Below the pieces are notes generated by a model that made no database searches, was not told the DNA's origin, and saw only the letters and a list, made by a program, of their open reading frames with translations. The position numbers were made by a program, and so were the translations under genes. A stretch of DNA of 64,000 nt from positions 121,140-185,139 of the forward strand of contig NZ_JAOOPY010000011.1 in NCBI RefSeq assembly GCF_025486315.1, written 5' to 3'. Of this stretch, positions 10,246 to 19,655 are shown piece after piece; the stretch's first letter is position 1, and every line of letters begins with the position of its first letter. Source of the DNA: Variovorax sp. N23 (lineage in GTDB: Bacteria; Pseudomonadota; Gammaproteobacteria; Burkholderiales; Burkholderiaceae_C).

Positions 10246-10920
10246 ATGACCGCTCACCTCAAGATCGACTTCGTCTCCGACGTCTCCTGCCCCTGGTGCG
10301 CCATCGGGCTGACTTCGCTGGAATCCGCGCTGGCGCGGGTGGCGCCGGACGTCACGGCCGAGCTGCACTTCCAGCCCTTCGAGCTCAACCCGCAGATGGC
10401 GCCCGAGGGCGAAGACACCATCGAGCACCTGACGCGCAAGTACGGCATCTCGGCCGAGCAGGCGCGCACCAACGCCGAGGCGATCCGCCAGCGCGGCGCT
10501 GCGGTCGGCTTCACCTTCGGTCTCGACAAGCGCAAGCGCATCTGGAACACCTTCGACGCGCACCGCCTGCTGCACTGGGCCGCGCTGGAGGGCGAGGCGC
10601 TGCAGAAGGCGCTCAAGAAGCGGCTGCTGCAGGCCTACTTCACCGACGGCGACAACCCGTCGGACTACGACGTGCTGCTGCGTGCCGTGGCCGATGCGGG
10701 GCTCGACACTGCGCGGGCTCGCGCCATCCTCGAGAGCGACGAGTACGCCGAAGAGACGCGCCAGCGCGAGCGCATGTACACCGAAGCCGGCATCCATTCG
10801 GTGCCGGCGGTCATCATCAACGACCAGCACCTCATCTCGGGCGGGCAGCCGGTCGAGGTGTTCGAGCGCGCCCTGCGGCAGATCGCCGGCGCCGCCGCGC
10901 CGCAGACGCAGAGCGCCTGA
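10246..10920 (+). CDS. DsbA family oxidoreductase (FrnE-like)
   Basis: 224-residue cytoplasmic thioredoxin-fold protein of the FrnE/2-hydroxychromene isomerase-like DsbA group. The redox motif is Cys15-Pro-Trp-Cys18 in VSCPWCAIG. The helical insertion region follows, then the cis-Pro segment GIHSVPAVIIND and a C-terminal GGQPVEVFERAL. No signal peptide is seen, so it is predicted to act in the cytosol, unlike periplasmic DsbA. Start ATG 10246 is preceded by a GGAG purine run; the frame is open further upstream but the extra residues (basic, Pro-rich) have no counterpart in the family. Confidence 0.93.
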   Translation: MTAHLKIDFVSDVSCPWCAIGLTSLESALARVAPDVTAELHFQPFELNPQMAPEGEDTIEHLTRKYGISAEQARTNAEAIRQRGAAVGFTFGLDKRKRIWNTFDAHRLLHWAALEGEALQKALKKRLLQAYFTDGDNPSDYDVLLRAVADAGLDTARARAILESDEYAEETRQRERMYTEAGIHSVPAVIINDQHLISGGQPVEVFERALRQIAGAAAPQTQSA

Positions 10921-11004
10921 GGGGCGACGCCTTGTCGCCGGCACAGCTGGACCGCGTCTTCGCGGGCATGGCCCCGAAGGATCTCGGCCTGGTTTGACCT
11001 CGCT

Positions 11005-11726
11005 TCAGTGGGCGGCGTGCCCGCCCAGGTAGGCCGCGCTCACCCGCGGGTCCTTCGCCATGCTGGCGGCGTCGCCCTCCAGCACGATGCGGCCGCTGTC
11101 CATCACGTAGGCGGTGTCGGCCACGCGCAGCGCGGCGCGTGCGTTCTGCTCGACCAGCAGCACGGCCGTGCCTTCGGCGCGGATCTCGCGCACCAGCTCG
11201 AACACCTGGCGAACGACGATCGGCGCGAGGCCCATCGAGGGTTCGTCCATCAGCAGCAGGCGCGGCCGGCTCATCAGCGCGCGGGCGATGCACAGCATCT
11301 GCTGCTCTCCGCCGGACATCGAACCCGCCTTCTGCGTGAGGCGTTCCTTCAGGCGCGGGAAGCGCGTGAGCATGCGGTCGAGGTCGTGCGCGAACTCGCT
11401 GGCCGGGCGCTTGCCGGCACCGAGCTTGAGGTTCTCCAGCACCGTCATGGCCGAGAAGATCTGGCGACCTTCCGGCGCCTGCGCCAGCCCGCCCGTGACT
11501 ATCTCGTGCGGCGGCCGGTTGGTGATGTCGCGGCCTTCGAACGTGACCTGGCCCGACGTGGTCTTGTAGACGCCCGAGAGCGCGCGCATCAGCGTGGTCT
11601 TGCCCACGCCGTTGCTGCCGAGCACGCTGACGATGCCGCTCTGGGGCACCTCGATCGACACGTCGTGCAGGATGGTTTGTTGCCCGATGCGGACACCTAG
11701 GTGGCTGACGCGCAGCAGCGGATCGT

Positions 11727-11730
<4 letters not shown>
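11005..11730 (-). CDS. ABC transporter ATP-binding protein (LivF), second Liv system
   Basis: 241 residues. Walker A GSNGVGKTT (38-46) carries the less usual Ser-Asn and Val, signature MSGGEQQML near 138, Walker B LLLMDEPSMGLAP near 160, then VEQNARAAL. It is the last gene of a minus-strand run that begins with a Bug receptor at 19249. The start overlaps the livG stop (ATGA at 11727-11730). Confidence 0.95.
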
Positions 11731-12524
<794 letters not shown>

Positions 12525-12539
12525 GTGGGGTCCCTCGGC

Positions 12540-13529
12540 TCAGCGCCAGCCCAGTGTGTCGGACGTTCGCCAGGCCGCGCCGAAGCGCTTGCGCACCAGC
12601 TCGATGGCCGACACCTCGCCGAACAGGCCCTTGGGCCGGAACATGATCGACAGGAACATCACCAGGCCGACCACGATCATGCGGAAGTCGCCGATCGGGC
12701 GCATCAGCTCGGGCAGGCCGATCAGCAGCGCCGCGCCGATGATGGCGCCCGGCAGGCTGCCCAGGCCGCCGACCACGATCATCGAGATGATCAGGATCGA
12801 CTCCGAGAAGCGGAAGTCGGCCGGCGACACGTAGCCGGTGCTGTGCGCCCACAGCGCACCGGCCACGCCAGCGAAGAAGCAGGAGAAGCCGAAGACCTGG
12901 ACCTTGAGCCGCACCACGTTCAGGCCCATGGCCTCGGCGCACTGGTCGTCCTCCCGCACCGCACGCAGCGCGTTGCCGAAGTACGAATGCGACAGCCGGT
13001 GCACCACGGCCACGGTGGCCGCCAGGCACAGGGCCGTGACCAGGTAGGCCGCCAGGTCGCTGTTGGCCGGCAGGCCCGGCAGGCCGAGCGACGGGATGCC
13101 CGTGATGCCCATCGGCCCGCGCGTGAAGCCGACCCAGTTGAGCAGCGTGACGTGGATGATCTCGCCCACGCCCAGCGTGGCGACCGCGAAGTAGATGCCG
13201 ACCAGCCGCATGGTGGGCAGCGCCAGCAGAATGCCCGCGCAGGCGGTGACGATGCCGGCCACCGGAATCGTCAGCCACACCGGCCAGTGCAGTGCGGTTC
13301 CCAGCAGCGCCGCCGTGTACGCGCCGATACCGTAGAAGGCCGCATGGCCCAGCGACAGCAGACCGGTGGTGCCGGTGATGAGGTTGGCGCTGAGCGTGAG
13401 GATCGAGAACACGCAGATGGTGGTCGCGATGCGGAAGACGTAGCCGCCGCCGGCCGCGAGGCCGACGGCCGGCACCGCCAGCAGCAGCACCGCCAGCAGC
13501 GCGAACGTGAGGGTTCGGGGGTATGTCAT
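12540..13529 (-). CDS. ABC transporter permease (LivM), second Liv system
   Basis: 329-residue membrane protein with about ten hydrophobic segments. LivM hallmarks are GLLSLGHAAFYGIGAY in the N-terminal third and the coupling-loop region FSCFFAGVAGALWAHSTGYVSP, followed by IVVGGLGSLPGAIIGAA. Start ATG 13529 (MTYPRTL) gives a normal first membrane helix; an in-frame extension upstream would overlap the livH end. It lies 20 bases after livH. Confidence 0.94.
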   Translation of the reverse strand: MTYPRTLTFALLAVLLLAVPAVGLAAGGGYVFRIATTICVFSILTLSANLITGTTGLLSLGHAAFYGIGAYTAALLGTALHWPVWLTIPVAGIVTACAGILLALPTMRLVGIYFAVATLGVGEIIHVTLLNWVGFTRGPMGITGIPSLGLPGLPANSDLAAYLVTALCLAATVAVVHRLSHSYFGNALRAVREDDQCAEAMGLNVVRLKVQVFGFSCFFAGVAGALWAHSTGYVSPADFRFSESILIISMIVVGGLGSLPGAIIGAALLIGLPELMRPIGDFRMIVVGLVMFLSIMFRPKGLFGEVSAIELVRKRFGAAWRTSDTLGWR

Positions 13530-13549
13530 ATCGGTCGTGCCTTCGCTCG

Positions 13550-14464
13550 TCAGGCGCGTTCGCGCCCGCCGCCGAACAGGCCGGTCGGGAAGAAGACGAG
13601 CGTGATCAGGAGGAACAGGTAGGCGACCATGTCGCCCCAGCCCTGCGCGACGAAGGTGGTGGTCAGCGCCTCGGCCATGCCCAGGATCAACGCGCACACC
13701 ACGGCGCCGCCGATCGAGCTGAGCCCGCCCATCACCATCGCGACGAAGGCCTTCACGCCCGGCGTGAAGCCCATCGACGGAAAGATCGAGCCCTGGTACA
13801 GGCCCACGACCAGGCCCGCCACCGCGCCCATCATCGAGCCGATGACGAAGGTCGCGACGATGGTGCGCTCGGTGTTGAGGCCGACATACATCGCGCCCAT
13901 CGGGTTGTTCGCCACGGCGCGGATCGACAGGCCGATGCGCGTGCGGAACAGCAGGAAGTACAGGCCCGCGAGCATCACGACCGACAGGCCGAAGATCACG
14001 AACTGGCCACTGGAGAAGGAGATCGGGCCGATCTCGATCGGCGTCATCAGCAGGTAGTCCTGCGGAATGGTCTGCATGCTGGCGCCGAAGAACTTCTCGA
14101 CCAGTTCGCGGATGACGATGGAGAGCGCCAGCGACGACAGCAGCGTCGCCTCGCGGATGGCCTTCGACTTGAGCGAGGCCTCGTCGCGGAAGCGGCGGAA
14201 GGGGCGGAAGGCGATCCGTTCGAGGCTGAAGCCCAGCGCCGCGCCCACCGCCAGCACGAACAGCAGTACCGCGAACAGCGGCGGCGCCGTGCTCGTGATG
14301 AACAACAGGCCGGCGTAGGCGCCCAGCATGTAGATCTCGCCGTGGGCGAAATTCACGACGTTGAGCACGCCGAAGATCAGCGTGAAGCCGATCGCCATCA
14401 GCGCGTAGACCAGGCCGAGGCTCAGGCCGTTGGCGAGCTGCTGGACCAGGAAGGCATCGAACAT
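13550..14464 (-). CDS. ABC transporter permease (LivH), second Liv system
   Basis: 304 residues, starting with the LivH hallmark LVQQLANGLSLGLVYALMAIG and NFAHGE near residues 38-43, and ending with a positive-inside tail. The segment AFVAMVMGGLSSIGGA is the conserved LivH loop. It sits 13 bases downstream of the substrate-binding protein gene, so the receptor and all four membrane components form one cluster. Confidence 0.95.
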   Translation of the reverse strand: MFDAFLVQQLANGLSLGLVYALMAIGFTLIFGVLNVVNFAHGEIYMLGAYAGLLFITSTAPPLFAVLLFVLAVGAALGFSLERIAFRPFRRFRDEASLKSKAIREATLLSSLALSIVIRELVEKFFGASMQTIPQDYLLMTPIEIGPISFSSGQFVIFGLSVVMLAGLYFLLFRTRIGLSIRAVANNPMGAMYVGLNTERTIVATFVIGSMMGAVAGLVVGLYQGSIFPSMGFTPGVKAFVAMVMGGLSSIGGAVVCALILGMAEALTTTFVAQGWGDMVAYLFLLITLVFFPTGLFGGGRERA

Positions 14465-14477
14465 GCGGGCCCGCGTC

Positions 14478-15605
14478 TTACTTGGCGACGACCGTGAAGG
14501 CGCCCGCGCTCACTTCCATGCGCGTGAGGCCCTTCGACGGCTCGCGCGTCTTCGGGTCGAAGGTGGTGTCGCCGGTCACGCCCGGGAAGCCCTTGGTGGC
14601 GGCGAGCGCGTCGCGCACCTTCTGGCGCGTGGGGTTGGGGCCGGCCGCGACGATGGCGTCGAGCATGATGTTGGTGGCGTCGAAAGCCTGCGCGGCGAAC
14701 ATGCTGGGTTCGGCGCTGTAGTGCTTCTTGTAGTCGTCGACGAAGGCCTTGACCTTCGGGGCCGGGTTGCTCGCCACGAAGGTGGTCGGGAACTTCACGC
14801 CGTTGGCGCTCGGGCCGGCCAGCTCGATGAGCTTGGGCGCGTACATCGACGAGGCGCCGTAGATGGGGGTCTTCACGCCCAGCTGCGTGCGCTGCTGCAG
14901 GAAGGACGCCCCTTCCTCGTAGAACATGAACATCACGATCGCATCGGGCTTGTCGCGGCTCTGCTTGGTGATGATCGAGCGGAAGTCGCGGTTGCCCGGG
15001 TTGAAGAACTCGGTGCTGGTGATCTGCGTGCCCGCCGCCTTGGCGGCATCGGTGAAGGCCTTGACGGCGCTCAGGCCCCAGTCGTTCTGGATGGCGACCA
15101 CCGCGTACTTCTTCAGGCCGTTCTCGGCGAGCCACCTGGCGATGAAGGGCGACTCGATCTCCATCGTCGTGATGTTGCGGAACTGCCAGTCGCTGATCTT
15201 CAGGAAATCGGGGTGCGACGCCGTCTGCGACAGCTGCGGCACCTTCTGCTGCGCGTACACCTGGCCTGCGGCCATCGACACGGTGGAGTTGAAGTCGCCC
15301 AGCACGCCGACGATGGCCGGGTCGTCGGAGAACTTCTTGGCGATGTTCACGCCTTCCTTGGCGTCGCTCTTGCTGTCTTCGTAGCGGATTTCGACCGTGC
15401 TGCCCTTGAGCTTGCCGGACTTGTTGAAGTCTTCCAGCGCGAGGGTGGCCGAGTTCTTGAACAGCGTGCCGTACTGCGAGTTGTCGCCCGACAGCGGCAA
15501 CTGGTAGCCGATCACGATCTTGTTCTGCGCCAGGGCGGCCGAGGCGGCGAGGCCCAGTGCGGCGGCCAGCAGGGTGGGCAAGGCGGTGCGGAGGATGGCG
15601 TTCAT
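14478..15605 (-). CDS. Periplasmic substrate-binding protein of the second Liv system
   Basis: 375 residues, type-1 periplasmic binding fold. A signal peptide ends at ALA-Q (about residue 26). The mature start KIVIGYQLPLSGDNSQYG is the usual LivJ-type opening, followed by the family patterns VVAIQNDWGLS and GASSMYAPKLIELAG. It delivers the substrate to the LivHM permease. Which substrate is bound is unknown; neighbours (flavin monooxygenase-like enzyme, CMD proteins) do not suggest an ordinary amino acid. Confidence 0.93.
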   Translation of the reverse strand: MNAILRTALPTLLAAALGLAASAALAQNKIVIGYQLPLSGDNSQYGTLFKNSATLALEDFNKSGKLKGSTVEIRYEDSKSDAKEGVNIAKKFSDDPAIVGVLGDFNSTVSMAAGQVYAQQKVPQLSQTASHPDFLKISDWQFRNITTMEIESPFIARWLAENGLKKYAVVAIQNDWGLSAVKAFTDAAKAAGTQITSTEFFNPGNRDFRSIITKQSRDKPDAIVMFMFYEEGASFLQQRTQLGVKTPIYGASSMYAPKLIELAGPSANGVKFPTTFVASNPAPKVKAFVDDYKKHYSAEPSMFAAQAFDATNIMLDAIVAAGPNPTRQKVRDALAATKGFPGVTGDTTFDPKTREPSKGLTRMEVSAGAFTVVAK

Positions 15606-15636
15606 GGGAGCTTCCGGTGAGAAAGAGGAAAGGGGG

Positions 15637-16233
15637 TCAGGCGGTGGCTGGCGCGGGGAAGATCGGCTCACCCAGGTTCAGCATCAGGCGGTTGGCCCAG
15701 GCGAACAGCGCGACGGAATGGACCAGGTCGAGCACCTCGATGTCGGTCAGGCCGACGGCCTTGAGCGCCTGCACATGCGTGGCCGACAGCGCATCGGGCC
15801 GCAGCGTGAGTTCGGCCGAGAACTGGACGATGGCCTTCTCGCGCTCCGTCGTGCCGGCGGTGGAGGGGTCCTCGAAGACCTGCTCGATCACGTCGCGGCG
15901 CTTGGCCAGCTGCTCGAAGCGCTGCGCATGCACCGAGGTGCAGTACACGCAGCCGTTGATGCGCGATTCGACCGTGGCGCCCAGCTCGCGCTCGGCGCGC
16001 GGCATGCCGCCGGGCGCGAACATGATGGCGTTGAAGGCGATGGAGCGCTGCAGCAGGATCTCGGGCTGGTGCGCCAGCAGCAGGAAGTAGGCCGACTGCT
16101 TGGCGGTCGGGCTCATCTCGTCGAGTGCGGCGATCTGTTCGGGCGTGGCGTCTTCCAGCTTGACGGTGTCGAGCCAGGATTCCCAGTCCAGCACCTCGTT
16201 GGTGAAGCCGTTGATGTTGATCACGCCGTTCAT
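15637..16233 (-). CDS. CMD/alkylhydroperoxidase-fold protein with CxxC
   Basis: 198 residues of the carboxymuconolactone decarboxylase/AhpD fold. The redox-type motif is Cys95-Val-Tyr-Cys98 with His102 (CVYCTSVHAQRFEQ), which is the peroxidase-related AhpD pattern. It overlaps the upstream CMD protein gene by ATGA (16230-16233), so the two are translated as a pair. Paired proteins of this kind (the Avi_7169/Avi_7170 families) recur beside transporters and flavin monooxygenases; the reaction is not established. My family placement is from memory of motifs. Confidence 0.85.
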   Translation of the reverse strand: MNGVININGFTNEVLDWESWLDTVKLEDATPEQIAALDEMSPTAKQSAYFLLLAHQPEILLQRSIAFNAIMFAPGGMPRAERELGATVESRINGCVYCTSVHAQRFEQLAKRRDVIEQVFEDPSTAGTTEREKAIVQFSAELTLRPDALSATHVQALKAVGLTDIEVLDLVHSVALFAWANRLMLNLGEPIFPAPATA

Positions 16234-16745
16234 TGCTTCACCTCCGCAGCCGCCATGGCCTTCAGGCCCGCGACGACGCGCACCTGGTAGGACAGGAAGG
16301 CGATCAATTGCGCCAGCGCGACGATGGCCGGCGTGGAGATGCCGGCCTTCACCAGCGTCTGCACCGCGTCGCGGTCGCCCTCGATCGGGCGTTCGATCAG
16401 TTTGGTGGTGAAGCCGAGCATGGCGACGATGCGCGCATCGTCGATGACCGCGATGCGGCCGGCCTCGACGGCCGCGATCAGCGCGGCGTCGGCCTTCTCG
16501 GCGACCAGGCGCTCACGGTAGTGCGCGGCCAGGCTGTCGGCCTTCGACAGGCGGCAGGCGTGGAAGGCCGTCAGCAGGCGCTCGACCACCGAGATGCCTT
16601 CGATCCCGGGCGTGAAGAGGCCTTCGTAGCTGCCTTGCGTGGCGGCCACGACCTTGGTGCGCTGGTGGCGCACGGCGTGCGTCGCCTGCGACGGTGCGAG
16701 GGGCACGGCGTGATCGATCACGTCGATGGGGGATGAACTCGTCAT
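16230..16745 (-). CDS. CMD-fold partner protein lacking the CxxC pair
   Basis: 171 residues, also of the carboxymuconolactone decarboxylase fold (LLTAFHACRLSKADSLAAHYRERL). Only one cysteine (Cys64) stands where the AhpD fold normally has CxxC, so it is unlikely to be an independent peroxidase and may be the non-redox half of a heteromer with the following gene. ATG 16745 is chosen; the frame extends to 16805, but that part overlaps the flavoprotein end. It is coupled to the next gene by a 4-base overlap. Confidence 0.8.
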   Translation of the reverse strand: MTSSSPIDVIDHAVPLAPSQATHAVRHQRTKVVAATQGSYEGLFTPGIEGISVVERLLTAFHACRLSKADSLAAHYRERLVAEKADAALIAAVEAGRIAVIDDARIVAMLGFTTKLIERPIEGDRDAVQTLVKAGISTPAIVALAQLIAFLSYQVRVVAGLKAMAAAEVKQ

Positions 16746-16789
16746 GTGTTTCTCGGAAAGGTTCGTCGTCGAAAGAAGTGCAGGTGCGT

Positions 16790-18229
16790 TCAGGCGGGCG
16801 TCCACTCGTTGCCGAGCAGTTCCGGCTCGTCGTAGGCCTCGAGCCGCGCGAAGTGGTGGTCGAAGTCTTCGCGGTAGAACAGGCTGGCGATCCCGTTGGC
16901 CAGGCGGCGGGCGCCGTCGCTGATGGCCGGGATGTCGCCCGACACCGCGCCGTGCGAGAGCGTGGCCGGGTAGCAGAAGCAGTGGATGCGGTCGAGCCCG
17001 GGGCAGGCGCCGGCGGTCTTTTCCTGCAGCTCGAAGACGGGGCCGAGGTCGGGCGAATCGGAAAGCTCCGCGTCCTCGGCGCCCGGCGCAGGGGCGAAGC
17101 GGTCTTTCCAGGCGCGCACATGCGGCGCGATGGCGGCGTACTCGCTGCGCAGACTCCAGTCGATCTTGAAGCCGGTCGACACGATGAGGAAGTCGAAGGC
17201 GAACTCACCCTTGGGCGTGCGCACGCGCATGGCCTGGCCGTCGCGCTCGACCGCCAGCACCGGGCAGCCGAAGTTGAAGCGCGCATTCGGGTGGCGCGAC
17301 ACGCGCAGCGTGCTGCCGTGCGGCGGCGGCACGTTGGCCGCGTTGATGTAGTGCCGCAGCCGCCACTTGAGGTCATCGGGCAGGTCGAAGTGGCCCTGCG
17401 TCAGGCCGGGTACGCCGGCGCCCTTGGACTTGTTGATGCGCGGCAGGTCGTCGCGGCGGATCAGCAGGTCGACGCTCTTCGCGCCGATCTCGAGCGCGGT
17501 GGCGGCGCTGTCCATGGCCGACGAGCCGGCACCGATCACGCCCACGCGCAGCCCTTCGAGCTGGCCGTAGTCCATCACGTCCGACGAATGCGCCCACTGC
17601 GTGCGCTCGAGCGTCTGCACGAAAGCCGGCACGGCCGGACCGCCCAGGCCGTCGCGCCCGGTGGCGAGCACCACGCGGCGTGCCAGCACGCGCGAATCGC
17701 CGGCCAGCGTCTGCAGCGCCAGCAGCACCTTGCCGTCGGCGCGCGGCGTGACGGCGGTGATGGCGGTGTCGTTGCGCACGTCGACCGCCATCACGCGGCG
17801 GTACCAGCGCAGGTAGTCCATCCATTGCAGGCGCGGGATCTTGTCGAGCTGCGTCCAGGCGTCGGCGCCGAACTGCGCCTCGAACCAGGCGCGGAAGGTG
17901 AGCGCGGCCAGGCCCAGCGCGGGGCCGGTGAGCTCCTTGGGCGAGCGCAGCGTTTCCATGCGCGCGGTGGTGGCCCAGGGGCCTTCGAAGTCGAGCGGCG
18001 CCCGGTCGAAGACCACCGCGTGGATGCCCTGCTGCGCCAGCGCGGAGGCGGCCGCCAGACCGGCCTGGCCGGCACCGATGATGGCGACGTCGAGCACCGG
18101 CACGCCGTCTTCGGCGGCCTGCTGCGGCATCCAGTCGCGGGCCGGCCAGCCCAGGCATTCGAGGTCCTTGGCCAGGCGCTGCTCGAGCGCGGCCAGCCCG
18201 GGTGCGGTAGGGGAGAGTTCCATGGTCAT
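16790..18229 (-). CDS. FAD/NAD(P)-dependent monooxygenase-like flavoprotein
   Basis: 479 residues. The FAD-binding Rossmann motif GAGQAG is at 52-57 (VLDVAIIGAGQAGLAAA) and a second dinucleotide motif GAGSSA is near residue 230, the arrangement of flavin-containing/Baeyer-Villiger-type monooxygenases. I do not see a clean FxGxxxHxxxW/F fingerprint, so a reductase or an atypical oxygenase is possible. The N-terminal 45 residues precede the FAD domain. It lies between the Bug receptor gene and the CMD pair on the same strand, with short gaps, and is likely co-transcribed. Confidence 0.85.
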   Translation of the reverse strand: MTMELSPTAPGLAALEQRLAKDLECLGWPARDWMPQQAAEDGVPVLDVAIIGAGQAGLAAASALAQQGIHAVVFDRAPLDFEGPWATTARMETLRSPKELTGPALGLAALTFRAWFEAQFGADAWTQLDKIPRLQWMDYLRWYRRVMAVDVRNDTAITAVTPRADGKVLLALQTLAGDSRVLARRVVLATGRDGLGGPAVPAFVQTLERTQWAHSSDVMDYGQLEGLRVGVIGAGSSAMDSAATALEIGAKSVDLLIRRDDLPRINKSKGAGVPGLTQGHFDLPDDLKWRLRHYINAANVPPPHGSTLRVSRHPNARFNFGCPVLAVERDGQAMRVRTPKGEFAFDFLIVSTGFKIDWSLRSEYAAIAPHVRAWKDRFAPAPGAEDAELSDSPDLGPVFELQEKTAGACPGLDRIHCFCYPATLSHGAVSGDIPAISDGARRLANGIASLFYREDFDHHFARLEAYDEPELLGNEWTPA

Positions 18230-18247
18230 GAGGTGTGCGGCTTCAGG

Positions 18248-19249
18248 TCAATCGATGCTGATGTTCGCCGCCTTGGCCACCTCGGCCCACTTCACGCGGT
18301 TGTCGTGCACCGTCTTCCTGAACTGGGCCGGCGACTCGATGCGCACCGTGTTGCCTTGCGCCTCGAACTTGGCGCGCAGTTCCTTGTCGTCGAGCACCGT
18401 CCTGAGGGCGCCGTTGAGCTTGTCGACGATCTTCGGGTCGGTGCCCTTGGGCGCGAACACCGCGAACCAGATCGAGCTGTCGAAACCCTTCGTGCCCGGC
18501 AGGCCGCTCGAGGCGATGGTCGGCACTTCCTTCACGGCGGCCACCGGCGCGGCGGTCGTCACGCCCAGCAGGCGGACCTTGCCGGCCTTGTACTGCGGCA
18601 GCACGGTCTGCACCTGATTCATGATGCAGCAGGTCTCGCCCTTGACCACCGAGGCGATCGCTTCGGGGCCGCCCTTGTAGGGCACGTGCGTCATCTGCAG
18701 GCCCAGGCGCGAATTGAACTCCGCGAAGGCCATGTGCGTGCCCGCGCCGTTGCCGGTGGAGGCGTAGTTGTACTTGCCGGGGTTGGCCTTCACCAGGTCG
18801 ACGAACTCCTTGAGGGTCGTCACGTTCATCACCTCGGGGTTGATGGTGAGCACGTTCGACACGTCGAGCACCGGCGCCACGGCGACGAAGTCGTCCTCCA
18901 CGTCGAAGGGCAGCTTCTTGTAGAGCGCCGCGTTGCTGCCGTGCGTGGCCGCAGTGCCGAAGACCAGCGTGTAGCCATCGGCCTTGGCGCGCGCGACGTA
19001 CTCGCTGGCGATGTTGCCGGCCGCACCGGACTTGTAGTCGATGATGACCGGCTGGCCGAGCTGCCTGGCCAGCGGCTCCTGGATGGCGCGTGCCACGACG
19101 TCGACGCCGGAACCCGCAGGGAAGCCCATGATCAGCGTGACGGGCTTGGTCGGCCATTCGTCCGCGGCGGCAGGCGCCGCATGGACGAAGAGGGAAAGCG
19201 CCGCCGAGAGCAGGGCGATGGTGCGGCTGGAGCGGAGGGAAGGGGTCAT
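18248..19249 (-). CDS. Bug-family (TctC-like) periplasmic solute receptor
   Basis: 333 residues with a signal peptide ending near residue 29 and the Bug opening WPTKPVTLIMGFPAGSG, then the ligand-site segment PYKGGPEA. This receptor family is greatly expanded in Comamonadaceae and Alcaligenaceae; most members are orphans without TctAB membrane partners, as here. It is first in a nine-gene minus-strand run that also encodes a Liv importer with its own receptor, so it may serve as a sensor or a second receptor. Confidence 0.93.
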   Translation of the reverse strand: MTPSLRSSRTIALLSAALSLFVHAAPAAADEWPTKPVTLIMGFPAGSGVDVVARAIQEPLARQLGQPVIIDYKSGAAGNIASEYVARAKADGYTLVFGTAATHGSNAALYKKLPFDVEDDFVAVAPVLDVSNVLTINPEVMNVTTLKEFVDLVKANPGKYNYASTGNGAGTHMAFAEFNSRLGLQMTHVPYKGGPEAIASVVKGETCCIMNQVQTVLPQYKAGKVRLLGVTTAAPVAAVKEVPTIASSGLPGTKGFDSSIWFAVFAPKGTDPKIVDKLNGALRTVLDDKELRAKFEAQGNTVRIESPAQFRKTVHDNRVKWAEVAKAANISID

Positions 19250-19655
19250 GCGGTCCTCGTTGGAAGGGGATGGCTTGTCAAGGCAATGTCCATGCCAAGT
19301 AGTAATTTATCAACAAGAGTTCGGTGATCGTTAGATATAAGTTTTCGCCATATCGATATAACGAGAAAAATATTTCCAATGGAAGCCGGGGCGGGGATTG
19401 TGCGCGAACAACGTTTGCCCCGCTGGCGGCCGCGGCGACAAAAATTTCCCAGCGCCTTCCGCGCGCCGTCGTGCCCCGGCATCGCGAACAGCATCATGGC
19501 GCGAACAGGTGGCGCCTGAAAAGGGTGCGCCCCGCGCTGCGGCATGCACGATTCGATGCACCTCGATACGCCGCCGGCTGGCGGCGCGCCATGCAAACGG
19601 CCCGCACGAGGCGGGCCGATGGACGCAGCATGCGGGCGCCCACGGCGCCGCCGTA
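19250..19655. promoter_or_regulatory. 406-bp gene-free region with AT-rich control segment
   Basis: No convincing gene is seen. The part nearest the Bug gene (about 19295-19390) is sharply AT-rich against the GC-rich background and contains the perfect palindrome ATATCGATAT (19350-19359) and a spaced inverted repeat GTTAGATAT (19330-19338) / ATATAAC (19356-19362). This is where a promoter and operator for the minus-strand Bug-to-livF run would be expected. The rest (about 19400-19590) is GC-rich with no feature beyond hairpins next to the lyase gene end. Confidence 0.45.
19594..19618 (-). terminator. Candidate terminator of the cystathionine beta-lyase-like gene
   Basis: Perfect 8-bp stem CGGCCCGC/GCGGGCCG with a 5-base loop, about 40 bases after the stop at 19656. 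On the minus strand it is followed by only three T, so termination strength is uncertain. A second GC-rich hairpin (CGCCGCC/GGCGGCG) lies at 19569-19586. Confidence 0.45.

Noticed and set aside
10932..10997. Short protein-like tail (LSPAQLDRVFAGMAP) after the DsbA gene in another frame
   Set aside because: About 22 residues with no start or upstream domain. It might be a gene remnant, but the evidence is too thin to call one.
13523..14497. Plus-strand open frame rich in Glu, Arg and His
   Set aside because: Antisense to livH; composition is typical of a shadow frame.
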